Source: Nymphaea colorata
Lineage: Eukaryota > Streptophyta > Magnoliopsida > Nymphaeales > Nymphaeaceae
Length of the DNA: 64,000 nucleotides
NCBI RefSeq assembly: GCF_008831285.2
Contig: NC_045138.2
Span: 28,057,934-28,121,933, forward strand
Reading direction: 5' to 3'
Shown piece after piece: positions 21,292-32,778 of the stretch; the first letter of the stretch is position 1; every line of letters starts with the position of its first letter. The position numbers were made by a program, and so were the translations under genes. Under the pieces are notes generated by a model, which was given only the letters and a program-made list of their open reading frames with translations, made no database searches and was not told where the DNA came from.

Positions 21292-24261
21292 CTACTGGAC
21301 GTCCCTCCCATGGGACACCAAGCTTTCAGAAGGCTCTAGAATGGCGGAAGAAGCAGAAGCGGAAGCGTTGATGCTTGCTAACTGCTGGACATTGAAGGGG
21401 TAGGCAATAGATGTGAGGTTGGAGGAGTAAACCAGTTGGGAGAGGATGGCATTGACTCTGTCAGTTGGGTGTCCTCCATCAAAGTAGACGTATACGCTCC
21501 TGTCATCACATACAGTCCCGTTCTCCACACACACATCGCCACCACTTGAAGTAGAGGTCTCACAGCATCCCGACGCCACCACTTCGAATCCTGTTGGGCA
21601 ACATTTTGAGATTCCCAAACCAGAAAGAAACGATTGGATACTTAACATGAATAAGAAACTTAAAGGGAAAGAGAAGTTGCATACCATAAGTTGATGGGTT
21701 GGCTATAATTTCCATTAGTGGAGTATAGACGTTGGCAAAGACGAAACTGGAGCCCGGCAACTCCTCGTTGAGCTTGTCAATGGAAGAGTTCAAGAGAGTG
21801 TTGAATAAGATGGCCCCGTAGCTGTACAATTCATTGCAACTGCCGTCGCCCATGCTTCGGACCACCGGCGTGCAGCCACATGCTTCCGTCGAGTACAACA
21901 CAAACTTCCGGGCTCCGTAGCTATACATCCTCTGCCGAAAACGAAATCGCGATTCACATGCACTTAATTTCAGTCAAAATATGATAAAATTTTGGACCTC
22001 CGAATTCTCTGACGTTCTTTTTGGAAGCAAGTAGTTTGTGGGTGTTGAAGGAAATTCACAAAATCTCTAAAGTTCATTAATGCTGTTAATTTGCGATCTT
22101 AGATATGGCAATCTTAAGGGACTGTTAACATCTTGTGAAATCAAAGCAAAGTTCTCCAAATTCTCTAGTGACAGAAGTTTGTTAATGCATGGAAACTTAT
22201 CAGTAACCAGAATTCTCATGAGAGATTCGATTTTTTCTAATCTTGCATACTCTCAAGTTTGCATCAGCCAAAAAAGAGAAATCCCCTTCACTCAAGACAT
22301 TACAGAGTCTCCAGTAGGGTTAAACTCCAAGCTGGTGGTTGGCCTGATTGGCGTTCACAAAAATGGTGAAGAAGTAACCGAGACTGGTAGCGGAGATGGA
22401 AGGAAATTTTCTGAGGTTTTGAACAAGCATGCTTCGGTGGTACTGGTTGTTGTTTGGGAACCGGTAGCTGGGAGGAGAGTCTATGCATTTGACAAAAAGA
22501 TGGGCATCTCTCCAATTGTGTTTCTATTACAAGATATGCAGAAATTACTTTTATCACAAATATTTGAAGTAGTTCTTCTAAATTTTAAGCATGTAGTAGA
22601 GAACATTTCAGAGCATTTATAAAAAATCGAGAGTTTAGAAAAAGCCTGAAGTTTGGTGAATTAAGAGGATATTTTCAGATTGTCAATTCTCAAAAAATTA
22701 ACCTCAAGGTAAGCAAATTGAAAAAGGTATTTCCGCACCTTGAGTTGTCCGGCAAACACGGAAATGAGGTAGTCGGTGAACTTGGGGAGGTCGCAAGTAA
22801 GCGTTGTGCCGAAGCAGTAGGTGATGTAGTCGTTGGCGCCGGTGTTGAATGCGAAGATGCTGCTAGCAAGATATGAAGTGAGGTTTTCTCCCAGCAGCGC
22901 TTCCAACTCCGGCAGCGTCGAGTTCTCAAAGAATGCAATCTGGTCATTCAGTGGTATCACTATTGCCTGCAAAAATTGCAGCAAACCAAAGTGATTAGGG
23001 ATGTGAAGTGTTAGGTTTTGAGCAGAAAAGAAAAAGAAAGGGGTCATTGGATATGATCATATAAATTATCAAGCATGAAAGATATATATATGTGCCAGAA
23101 AATATTATTATATTTACCATTGATCACAAAATCACTCTTAGAAGTTCATGAGAAGATTGATTAGCACCACCACATGGAATACTTAAAATTTTTGGGAAAA
23201 TAATAATAGTATAAAGAACATAAAAGTTCTGCTCCTGGACCTAAAGAAAAGAGGAGTAAAAGTGGGGTACGCCATCATGATCGTATTAATTTTTTCATTC
23301 CGGATGATTATATAACTTTTGTTTTTGGACTAGCAGCCTAAGATAGTGCGCATGTTCGGCATCCATAACTGACCCCTCACATTGCAACTGCGTGACTTGT
23401 TAGTTTTCCTTTTTTGGTTTTTTTATATTTATATTTTTCTCAAAAAGGTAACTTTTGGCTGTTCCAACTTTGTTTTTGTAGATTTTTTTTTTTTTGCAAT
23501 GTTTTTCTGTCATTTGAACTCAAAGCATTTACTTCAGTGCATGGAGCCGAGCATTCAACCAATGTCAAGCATTCATCAAGTCATTGGACGTGCAAGGAAG
23601 TCCGATTCATCTAACCAACTACATGTTTTTAGGCGAGTGGTGAGTGAAAAGTTAACAATCCACTGCCCACAAAAAAACTGGATGGAACACACCTCACTCC
23701 AATCAGTTATGCTATATCAGGAGGATGAAAAATCTTGTCCTCCTTCTTCTACATTTCTTCTAACAATTCATCAAACTCATCTGCCAAGACGCGTGGTGTC
23801 CGGTCTCCTACCATTTCATAAATGCAAGAGCCAGAATACGTATATAGAGATATCCATAGGAGAACTAATGAATGAACTGTAAAACTTACACCAGTAGTGG
23901 TGTTGTCGAGGATCCCAGACCCAGCAGATGCATAGTTGAGTCCATGAAGGATCTTCTCCCCCTTGGCATATGGAGCCAAGTTGCAAGGGATCAAATCCGG
24001 CAGGCCCAGAAGCTGACCCAGAACATCAGTCAAGATCCGCGCGTTGGTGAACCTGCCGGTGGCCGCGAAGAAATCTACGCCGTATGGTGGGAAATCTGCG
24101 ACGGCCGTCGAGTTCAGAACGAATACATTGTTGCCACTGTCAACAATGGAGTCGCCGAACACGAACAGTGCTGGGACGCTACCATCAGCATCAGCGGGTG
24201 CTAAAGAGAAGGAGATGAGGACACAGAAAAGGAACAGCATGGTGGGGTTGGACTCTCCCAT
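21292..24261 (-). CDS. GDSL esterase/lipase copy C, four exons, intact
   Basis: Predicted secreted ester hydrolase of about 381 aa. Exons: 24261-23890, about 22966-22739, 21931-21685, 21590-21292, with GT/AG borders in phases 0, 0, 1. I chose the ATG at 24261, which starts directly before a signal peptide (about residues 1-26); an upstream in-frame ATG at 24327 would lie beyond a TATA-like sequence and adds a charged leader. Ser38 lies in FGDSIVDSGNN, the Gly block in NYASAGSGI, Asn169 in NTGANDY (GAND instead of GGND, an accepted variant of GxND), Asp320/His323 in YFDGGHPTD. The C-terminus is Ala/Ser-rich and variable. Exon 3 is again 247 bp. Biochemical role as for copy B, substrate unknown. 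Confidence 0.92.
21932..22738. other. Intron 2 of copy C, with an antisense open frame
   Basis: 807-bp intron. The plus strand holds a 180-codon open frame (22080-22622) that I do not recognise. It has no signal peptide or known motif, and a shorter overlapping frame exists on the other strand, so it is probably chance or a captured fragment. Confidence 0.35.
22967..23889. other. Intron 1 of copy C
   Basis: 0.9 kb of AT-rich intron with T-runs. No gene or clear repeat is supported. Confidence 0.45.
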
Positions 24262-24299
24262 TTTCTTCGGTGCTCTTTGTTCCCTCTTAAATTCCCTTG

Positions 24300-24314
24300 A
24301 CATATATAAATATA
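24300..24314 (-). promoter_or_regulatory. Candidate TATA region of copy C
   Basis: Minus-strand TATATTTATATATG-like stretch about 40-50 bp upstream of the chosen ATG (24261). It supports that start over 24327. Motif only. Confidence 0.35.
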
Positions 24315-24446
24315 AGAGAGGGAACAAACGGTGGCCTTCACATTATTTCCACACTGAACCATTGGAGCACTCCTTTCTTGCTTCTATATCTTCCTCCGGA
24401 AACATCTGACAGTCAACTTGATCTTTACTCGTAATTCAACCTAAGA

Positions 24447-24910
24447 GGTAGGACCTTCAGATACTTTCAATATTGGTTCATATCGGTCAGTACATATAAT
24501 TCATTCATTCATCATAGAATTGAGGTTTTTGAGGGCCACATATACGATGCGCTTAAATTTCATATTAGATTATAGTTTCAATTAAAACATTAAATATTGG
24601 TCTCTTTTAGTATTATGAAGACACATAGCAGTAATAATAAAAATAATAATAAGCCAAAAGATGTAAATGAGGTCATCCGATAGCTCCCAGTCCGGCCGAC
24701 GACGCTCTCGTGAATGTTTGAATAGGAAGAGGCCGGGAGGTGCCCTCTACTGGTCAATGGAGATATTGGCTGTTAGATGCCGCTGCACCTCTGATCCATG
24801 CACCTTCTTAATTAACCAGCTTCAAAGCTATAAGCCACAATCTGTCAGATGTATATCAGTAAATGGATTTAAGCACCGGTTCCAACATAACACTAAAGAA
24901 CTTCACAATA
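24447..24910. repeat. Direct repeat, copy 1 (partner 25191-25515)
   Basis: Shares GGTAGGACCTTCA, GAGGGCCACATATACGATG, a following TTTCATATT(A/G)GATTATAG run, (AAT)n-like words, GAGGTCATCCGA and TCCAACATAA with the second copy, in the same order. Offset shrinks from 744 to 605 bp, so the second copy is shorter by about 140 bp. Confidence 0.75.
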
Positions 24911-25190
24911 AAGAAGGGCCTTCTTGCAAGGTGGAAAAATACGGAAAGCCCGGTCACCTAATTTATTTGTTCGATCATTTATTAATCGATCTAATGATAC
25001 CTTTTTTTAGTCAAAAGGGTTTTTTTATTATTTTCCTATTCATACGTTTTATGTATTCCAAACAACCATGTGATTCTTGTGCCATTCCATACGCAGAAAT
25101 GCCGGGCCGGCTTACAGAAATATTTCTGTAAGCAAAGAAGCTTGTCTAACTGAAGCAACCAGTGACGATGTGGCAGCGAGCAGCCTAACT
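24911..25190. other. Spacer between the two direct repeats
   Basis: AT-rich with T-runs. Nothing recognised. Confidence 0.4.
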
Positions 25191-25515
25191 GGTAGGACCT
25201 TCACGAACTCTCGTTGGTGCTTGTCGGTCAGTATAATCGATCCATTCATCATAGAATGAGTTCTTTTGAGGGCCACATATACGATGTGCTGAAATTTCAT
25301 ATTGGATTATAGTTTCAATTAAAACATTAAACTGACACACATAATAATAATAAAGATAATATGTGTAAATGTGGTCATCCGAGCATCTATTGTTCTGTTT
25401 AAAATGATGCCATCTGATAGCACCGTTTCCACTCCAAAATTTTAGGTACAAGCTACTTGGTTCAACATCGGCTGCAAGCACCGTTTCCAACATAATACTA
25501 AGGAACTTGACAATA
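25191..25515. repeat. Direct repeat, copy 2 (partner 24447-24910)
   Basis: Second copy of the duplicated segment in the C-D intergenic region. It lacks the part containing GATAGCTCCCAG to AAGCTATAAG of copy 1. Confidence 0.75.
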
Positions 25516-25875
25516 TTTGAGTACAAGCCGTTGCAACACTCAAACCGATGGGGAAAATGATGCAACTCATCACAACTTTCAGAGGATGCGGGTCATTGTA
25601 TTCTATAGAAAAACTTCATTTTCATCATGTCTCAGAGAAGAGATGCGAACAACAGGCACAATTTCATGGCCCCTCCTCCATTCCAGCTCTTTTAAATTAC
25701 TTTTCTAATGTATATGGTCTACTGACGAATAAGTGTGTAGACCATAAATGTGTTCCTTGGGTACACTAACGAGTACACCAAATTTATTACAAACTGATAA
25801 GAAGCAGAAAGACAGACTAGCTGAGAGTGCCAACTAAAATCCACTCACAAGCGCTGCCGTTCATCCGTGGGCTCT
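25516..25875. other. 3' flank of copy D
   Basis: No recognisable gene; presumably contains the 3' UTR of D. Confidence 0.4.
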
Positions 25876-28800
25876 CTAACTGCTTGCATGTGACTCTGTC
25901 TCTGCATAAGCATTTGATGAAGCAGCGGGCCCTAGCTCAAGGTCAACCAGACGAGCAACATTGTAGGGATAAACTTCGGATGATAGCTCTGAGAGATACG
26001 CCTTGCCTGCCAAGTGTTTGTAGAGTGCCTCAGTGAAGTGCACACCATCAAAATACATGTAGGCGTCTCTGTCCTCGCATGGGGCGCTGCCTTCCTCGCA
26101 CATCTTGTTCTGGCTTGATTTTGAGAGTCTGCAACATGTCTGGTTTATCACCCTGAACCCTACAAATTATGCACCAATAATATAGGCAAGTCAGAGGATG
26201 CACAAACGAAATTGTGCGTAAGAACGCGCAGAACTATTGGAAGAAGACAACCATGTGAATTTAACACGAAAGTACTGCAGGAAAACGCGTTATTTTTTTA
26301 TCCCCAGAAGCAACAGACAGTATAAAAGAATCAAACTTGGTTCCTGGACCTAATGTAAAGTGGCATAGAGGGAGGGATTTGTCTAAATTGCCAACACCCT
26401 GCGATGGATGACAATGAAGACATACATGGGTGACGGTGAAAGAAAGGAACATACCCAAAGGAGCAGGGTTGTCGAACACGTCTCTAACAATTTTATAGGT
26501 ATCGACGTAGACAATACGGGAGCCAGGCATCTGCCTCTTCTCCAAATCCCCCAAGGATGAGCTTAAGAGCTTGTTGAAGGAGATGGCAGCGTTGTTCATC
26601 TCCTCTTTGCAGTACCCGTCCTTCATGCCTGACGCTGCCCTAGCAAATGGCGTGCAACCAATCGCCTGAACTCCAAACAGCACAAACTTTCTGGCTCCCA
26701 CGCCATACACTGCCTGCACCAAACAACCCCACCACCCAAACTCAGTCGGCAAACCTGATTTCTCATCTTCAACATGCTTTCTGCTTTGTAAGAAAAAACA
26801 GAAAGAAAGAGAGACAGAAAGAGGGAAAAAAAACAGGGGATTAGGGAACCATCCATCAAGACAGATGGATAGCCTCGATTTTTGCTTCAACTATCAGGAC
26901 CATCTGCCAAAGGCGGCCCCTTCTCAATGATGCTCGTCATTGGTAGTTCTGTACCTTGAGTTGTTGAGTGAAATTTGCCAAGAGTGACTGCAGGAACTCC
27001 TGTGCAGTGCATTGGCCATCCCCGCTGTTTGCTTGGGAGCACATCCATGAGCAGTCATTGCCCCCCGCATTGAACATGAATATGCTCTTGGACAGGAAGG
27101 AAGCGAGTTGTTGCCCCTTCTCTCTGAGTTGAGAGCTCAAGTCTCGTACCGTCGCAGTTCGGAAGTGCTCGATCTGTTGGTTCAACGATATGCACGCCGA
27201 CTGCAATGAAAGAACAACCAAGAGCGGAATGAATGGATTATGATCCTTTCAGCCCCAAACCACTGATCAGTGCGTCTATTTCTTTTCCAAATAGTCTTTT
27301 CCCGAAGATATAATGACAGAGTTAATTATGCATATTAGAATTTCCTTTACCTGTAGAAATGAGGATCCCCTCTGTGTTTCATTAACTTTTATGTCTTTCA
27401 TAAGATCTAGAACAGTAGGTATTGCTTTTAGAATCTGATTCCATGCTACCCATATTTAGTGAGGTTTTTAAGTAATCCATTGCGCAACTCGACAACTGAA
27501 AAATCTCCAACCTGCAGGCTAGGTCGCTGGTGGCTGACATCATCAGCGTAAGCACCCTCCAGGAAGCAAGACATGTCTCAGGATGCTTGACCGTTTGATT
27601 CGTAAAAGCAACTCGGGATGCGTGTCGTCTCTTTGTCTGTGCTAAGGCCGAATCAGCTTTCTTGCAGCTTAGAGATGGCCGATGTGAGAAATTGAGAATC
27701 TTTTTATGCGTCTTATTTCACAGCGACTTATAACAATGTTACAAGTATAACAAAAGAAATAAAACTGAAATAAAAGACACAATCAACTTTTCATAACATA
27801 ACAAGGACAATTTTTTTTTCTTAATTGCCTCATTTACATGCTGCAACTCTAGCTATGGAACATATTGAAACTGGATTGGTTTTGTTAGCCTTTCAGAAAA
27901 TTTGAACAGGTTGGTCTCCTTTTCTCCAATTTTTTGGCTCTACTGAGTCCAATCTGATGCTTATTTTTCTATTTGAGTCAGATCCATTTGCACCCATTTG
28001 AGTGGGATGAGAGTAACTGAGTCCAGGCATCGGCACCAAAATCTGATGCCGAAAAATAAGGTTCAGGTTGATTAATTTATTCAAAGAAAACCACAAGTGT
28101 TCTCCGAGCAATCACCTACTCATCCTCTAATTCATCCTTTACAATATACAGGAATTTTAACAAGCTCAACTAACACCCTTCAAGAGTTTATATGACAAGA
28201 TTTACTACTATTTGTGACGCAACGCTTTTGATTAATGTCTAGTATATCCACTGAACATGAGGCAATTGAGTTCATGACTTTCTTGGCCGTGAAGAAATTT
28301 GAATGGGGAGCTTTTCTCACCTGATGTTGATGCTACAGGACTAACACCCATGAGCAAGTCCAAGCAATCAAACACACCCAGGGAGCACAATCCTTGGCGC
28401 AAGAATTACAGAAAAAGGGAGACAAGATTGACTCAGGTAAAGAGAGATATAGGTGAAGGATGAAAGGTAGGGATAAAGACTGCACTTTCATGGAAAGTTT
28501 TGCCAGTCTTTGTCATGAGAGACGTCACCTTCTCTTATTTTATTCTATTTTAGGTCACGTTTTCCTCGCTTCAGATCTATCTCACATGTATGGATTTTAG
28601 GCAAAAAGTAAATTCTTCTGTTTAAATGACACTGGGGCCGAATTTATAAATTGATTTGAAGAATCCTTCTCTTTTCTAAGTAAAACACACAGACACCTAT
28701 CAACTAAAGGATCATGCATCCATATATTGTAATAATATATAAGAGTAGGGCTAACCTTCATTTTCCTTAAAAGGCTTCTTTTTAAAAGGTGGAAGCGAAA

Positions 28801-29676
28801 CAAAAATTTCTCTTTTTTCTAAAATTGCCCATGGGGTGCTGCAATTTTACATGAAAAGTACGCCTGAATTTAAAATTTCTTGAGGGGCATGAAAATCCAA
28901 GAGAGATAGAGGGAGAGATCGTTCACCAACCAGTTTATTAGTTACTGTTGCTTTCAGAAATTAGGTGCTATGCGTTAGCTGGGCAAACTGTAAAATTAGG
29001 TCAACTCAATACTTTTGTTGGTACTTGCATGAATATTTTACTTTTTACCTCACTTTTTGTTTGCGTGCATTTCAGTAGTTCTTGACTGGATGGTTGATTA
29101 GGTCTAAGGAGACATGAATGCCCTAAAATATTGCATGAAAGCGCTACACCAACATTGGAAACATACAATAAGAATGTGAATATCACTTTTAAGAACTATA
29201 AAAATATTTTTTGGCCAGGGTTGAAGGAGAAAACACACTTTAGAGAGAGAGATTTGTACCAACAATTCTTCCAAAGGTAGCTGTGTATGGCTTTACCGTT
29301 ACTGTTAGGTGAATGAAATGGTCAATGGTTCAACCTACCAATACCATCAAACCACTTTATTTTTCAATTTTTGTTATGTTTTTCTCTTCTTCTTCTTCTT
29401 CTCTTTTTTCGAACTTTATCCTGTTTTTTCCTTTTTCATTTTTTTGGGTGGGAAGGTTGAGTAGTTTGTTCAACATATTTTACCCCGTTTCTAGACAGAA
29501 CTTCTCCCATATCTAATCGATTATCTAATACTATTTACAACCAAGCACCGTGAGGAGATTCTCACGTCTACACTTTGAAAAGGTCAATTTGGTCCCCATC
29601 TTTCCTTGATGAAGAAGCAATGGAACCACTCAAAAAGGATTGGTTTGTCTTTTATAAATTAAAAAAAAAAAGCTTA

Positions 29677-29758
<82 letters not shown>

Positions 29759-30834
29759 TTTATTGTGGTCCTCATCTAAGAAGACAACCAAATAAATGTA
29801 TTTACCTAAGCGGTTCAGGGCGTGCGCTTGCATCCTGTGTTAAAAGCCCAAGATGACTCAGCTGAGGGCTGCAATCTTAGGAAGCGTGTTAAATTCAACA
29901 TTGAACGTGCAAATTATGATAAGGTCTAAGAGGTTAGGCAACGCTTATCGGAACAACAGCTGGTAGGATGTCAGGATGTGAGCTTTCCGTTCAATTTATT
30001 CAAGCAGGCGACAAAATCTCTCAGTCGACGACTGGTAGGAAAAAACAAAATGAACTATTACCCAATAAAATTCCAAACATATTAAATTATTCAGTACTAT
30101 TCTCAGTAGGCCAGTAAATTAAGATCAGAAAACCTGATGAAACATCATCATGTTGAGAGATTAGTTCAACGTTTAAATCCTTCAGAAACTGGTCGCAATT
30201 TTCAGAAAAGGGGAAACAAATTGTGAAAATGATCGACAGGCAAGAGACATGAAAGGTCCTCAAGTTGATCATCAACTGAGCGGAAAACAGTAACCTTCAC
30301 CCAAGTGAAATTACTTAATCTCTCAAGAACTAAGAAGAACAAGCAGCAGAAAAGGCTCACGATTAAGAACTGCTAACCAATTAGAGAAGAAGAATGATAG
30401 AAACTCACGATATCAGCAACGGAGTCGAGGATTCCGGAACCACCGGAAGCGTAATTGAGGCCGTTGAGGATGCGCTCCCCCTTGGACAGAGGGTCCTTTG
30501 CGGCAGGCAGGAAGGCAGGGAGGTTGAGCAGCTGCGCCATGACATCTGCTGGGTTCATTCCGTTGGTGAGCCTCCCAGTAGGACCCTCTGCAAAATCCAC
30601 CCCATAAGGCAGAAAGTCGAACTTGGCTTCTGGGTTCGGGAGGAAGACGTTGTTCCCATTGTCCACCATCGAGTCCCCGAAGACGAACAGGGGCGCCGCG
30701 TTCTTCTTCTTTTCTGCTGAGCGGAAAACAACTCTGGTAGAGCCTGAAGAAGGAAGGAAGAAGAGGAGGTAGAGGGTGGAGACGAGGACGATGGAGAAGA
30801 AATGAAAGGGAGAAGAAGGGAAATGTGTCGGCAT
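25876..30834 (-). CDS. GDSL esterase/lipase copy D, four exons, long intron 1
   Basis: Predicted secreted ester hydrolase of about 404 aa. Exons: 30834-30409, 27200-26955, 26713-26455, 26159-25876; GT/AG borders, phases 0, 0, 1. The ATG at 30834 gives a hydrophobic signal peptide. An in-frame ATG at 30891 would add 19 residues but sits right after an A/T-rich TATA-like run, so I prefer 30834. Ser55 in FVFGDSMVDNGNN, Gly block NYASGGSGI, Asn190 in NAGGNDC, Asp348/His351 in YFDGVHF. The usual Pro after the catalytic His is Phe here. Exons 2 and 3 are longer than in the sisters (246 and 259 bp), adding residues after GGND (SQANSGDGQ region) and near GMKDG. Intron 1 is 3.2 kb with an (AT)n tract. 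It is the most diverged copy and may have a different substrate. Confidence 0.9.
27201..30408. other. Intron 1 of copy D
   Basis: 3.2 kb, far longer than in sister genes (100-920 bp). AT-rich, with a long (AT)n tract at 29680-29756 and T-rich runs near 29370-29450. No coding similarity recognised. The extra length suggests old insertions whose ends I cannot define. Confidence 0.5.
29680..29756. repeat. (AT)n microsatellite
   Basis: About 38 uninterrupted AT dinucleotides in intron 1 of copy D, preceded by an A-run. Confidence 0.97.
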
Positions 30835-30984
30835 CTTCTCCCTGTCCACGACCAGAGGATGACGGGTTACGGTCGACAGGTCGAGCGGCATTTTATTTTG
30901 TCGGAAGATATCGCCCTGTCATTTTTTGCATATTTGACCTGCTTTTTGCAATTTTTTATTTCTTTCTGCAGTTAACCGTAGATA

Positions 30985-31180
30985 ACAACCCGTGCCCGCT
31001 AGAGTCGACCCCGAACACAGTCCCTCGAGTCCAGTTCGAGTTAAGCTGTGAAGCTCGACACAATCCCTCGAGTCCAGTTCGAGTTGAAGTTGTGAAGCTC
31101 GTGTTGAGCTCGAGTCAAGCTCTGACTAAACATGAGATGAGCCGAGCTCGAGCTCGAGCTCGACTCGGCTCATATGCAGC
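30985..31180. mobile_element. hAT-like MITE remnant rich in CTCGAG/GAGCTCG words
   Basis: Contains a direct duplication of a ~50-bp unit (CCCTCGAGTCCAGTTCGAGTT at 31021 and 31065) and a GAGCTCGAGCTCGAGCTCGA run ending GACTCGGCTCATATGCAGC. A related end (GACTCGGCTCATGTGCAGC) recurs near 31835-31855. The composition matches the complete element at 61343-61748. Boundaries unclear. Confidence 0.5.
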
Positions 31181-32778
31181 CCTACGCGAGAGTGGGTCTA
31201 TGTGCGGTGAGGTGTGACAACCTCGTTATAGCATGGGCGGGGCTAGGGGGTGGTGCCCTTCAAAAAAAATTTAAAAAAAAAAATTACATGTATATTTAAA
31301 AAATTTTATTTTTTTATATAAAAATTTTGAAAATGGTATTTAGGCTCTTTGTCAAAAAACTTTAATTCTACCCTTTCAGAAAAATTTTCTGGTGTTCGTC
31401 CTGTTATCAAGATCCGACCCTCACTAGAAACACTAAACCTTTTGCAGGAAACCTTGTTCTTCTTCAGCCATTCCTATCCCCATCTTCCCTGCCATAATCC
31501 TTGATCCAAAGTGTTGTCATCATCTTCATCATCTTCCATAATCGCCATATCGAGCAGCAAGTCGTAAAAGAAATGGGCTTCTCTTAGTCAGTCATCCTTA
31601 TATTCATCTTTTCTCCCGAGCGGAAATAGAATTTTTCTTTTAAAAGAGCCGAATAGGTCAAAGCATCAAGCAATTACAGGTGCCAACTATGTTTTTTTCA
31701 AATTTTTATAGGAGTCAAAACTAAAATTCTGAAAATTTTAACTGGTAAAACTTTATCTTTCAAAATCCTAAAAAAGTTCGAGCTCAATGCTGCATCAGCT
31801 CGAGCCTGTTCTATAGAGCTGGACTTTTTGAGTTGACTCGGCTCATGTGCAGCTCTAATTACTCAGTTGCTCTTTCCTGACTACAAGCCATTGTATTTCA
31901 TCAAACCCGATCTTAGATAACAATGCCACCAAAGAAACCAACTTTCAACAGCCGCACTTAGAGGGCCCCTTATCGAAGTGGTGGAGTTTTCTCTATACAC
32001 TTTTTAGCTTTCTCCTTTTCATTTTCTTCGTAAATGAAGCTACTCTCTAATGTTGAAAAAAACATTCTTGTCTCAGAACGTATCCTGCCCGGTACGTGGC
32101 TGATAGAGGTTCATATATTATTACATTTTAATCAATTAAAATTATTAAAATTATTTTTGGAATTCGAAAAATAAGAAGGTGATCATACAAGCCGACATGT
32201 AATACTATACCGTTTTTGCTCACAATTGAAAGCATGAGCTCTATATGGTGTCTTTGAAACCAATGAACAGAACAAGTAAAACTGACAAACAAAGCATTCA
32301 TATTATGAAAAAGTGGACACTATAGGCTGCACATGACACAAACATTACATAGAACAGAAATAACAGAAATCAAACACCGAACATAACGGACGAGACAAAC
32401 ATCACAAAAACAAGTTGTGAGAAGAAAATTCCAGGGCAACCCCAGCATCAGTTCTCCGGAAGGATAGGTCGTGAGAAGAAAATTTTTTATGTGGTTCGTT
32501 AGGCAAGGGGCAAGAATAGGTCACAGTCACTAGATAATAAGAAAAAAGGTCAAGTAGCAAAAAAGCTAATTGAATATGCATTGTTCTTTTATTCTTGTAT
32601 TCGATTAGGATTGGTGACTTCACGCCGATCCGTATCAGCTTCTCAACAACGAACCTAGCCCTACTTTAGCTTACATAAAATATAACTCCAATTAAACGAT
32701 ATGTGGCATTTCATATTTAAGTAATGAATATGGATTTATTTTTAGCAGATTATATCATCAAGCTTTGGAATCACATCT
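31181..32778. other. Intergenic with decayed repeats
   Basis: Starts with a GGGCGGGGCTAGGGGGTGG stretch and A-runs like an end of a small element, then AT-rich sequence and a second hAT-like end at about 31770-31860. No gene recognised. Confidence 0.4.

Noticed and set aside
22080-22622. 180-codon plus-strand open frame in intron 2 of copy C
   Set aside because: No recognisable domain, signal peptide or conserved motif, an overlapping frame on the other strand, and intronic position. More likely chance or a captured scrap; not called as a gene.
29575-29856. Frames with YIYIYI strings around (AT)n tracts (also at 36185 and 48329)
   Set aside because: Translation of microsatellites.
31236-31860. 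Complete MITE with GGGCGGGGCTAG start
   Set aside because: The left end resembles other small elements but no matching right end or duplication could be found; left as decayed repeat sequence.
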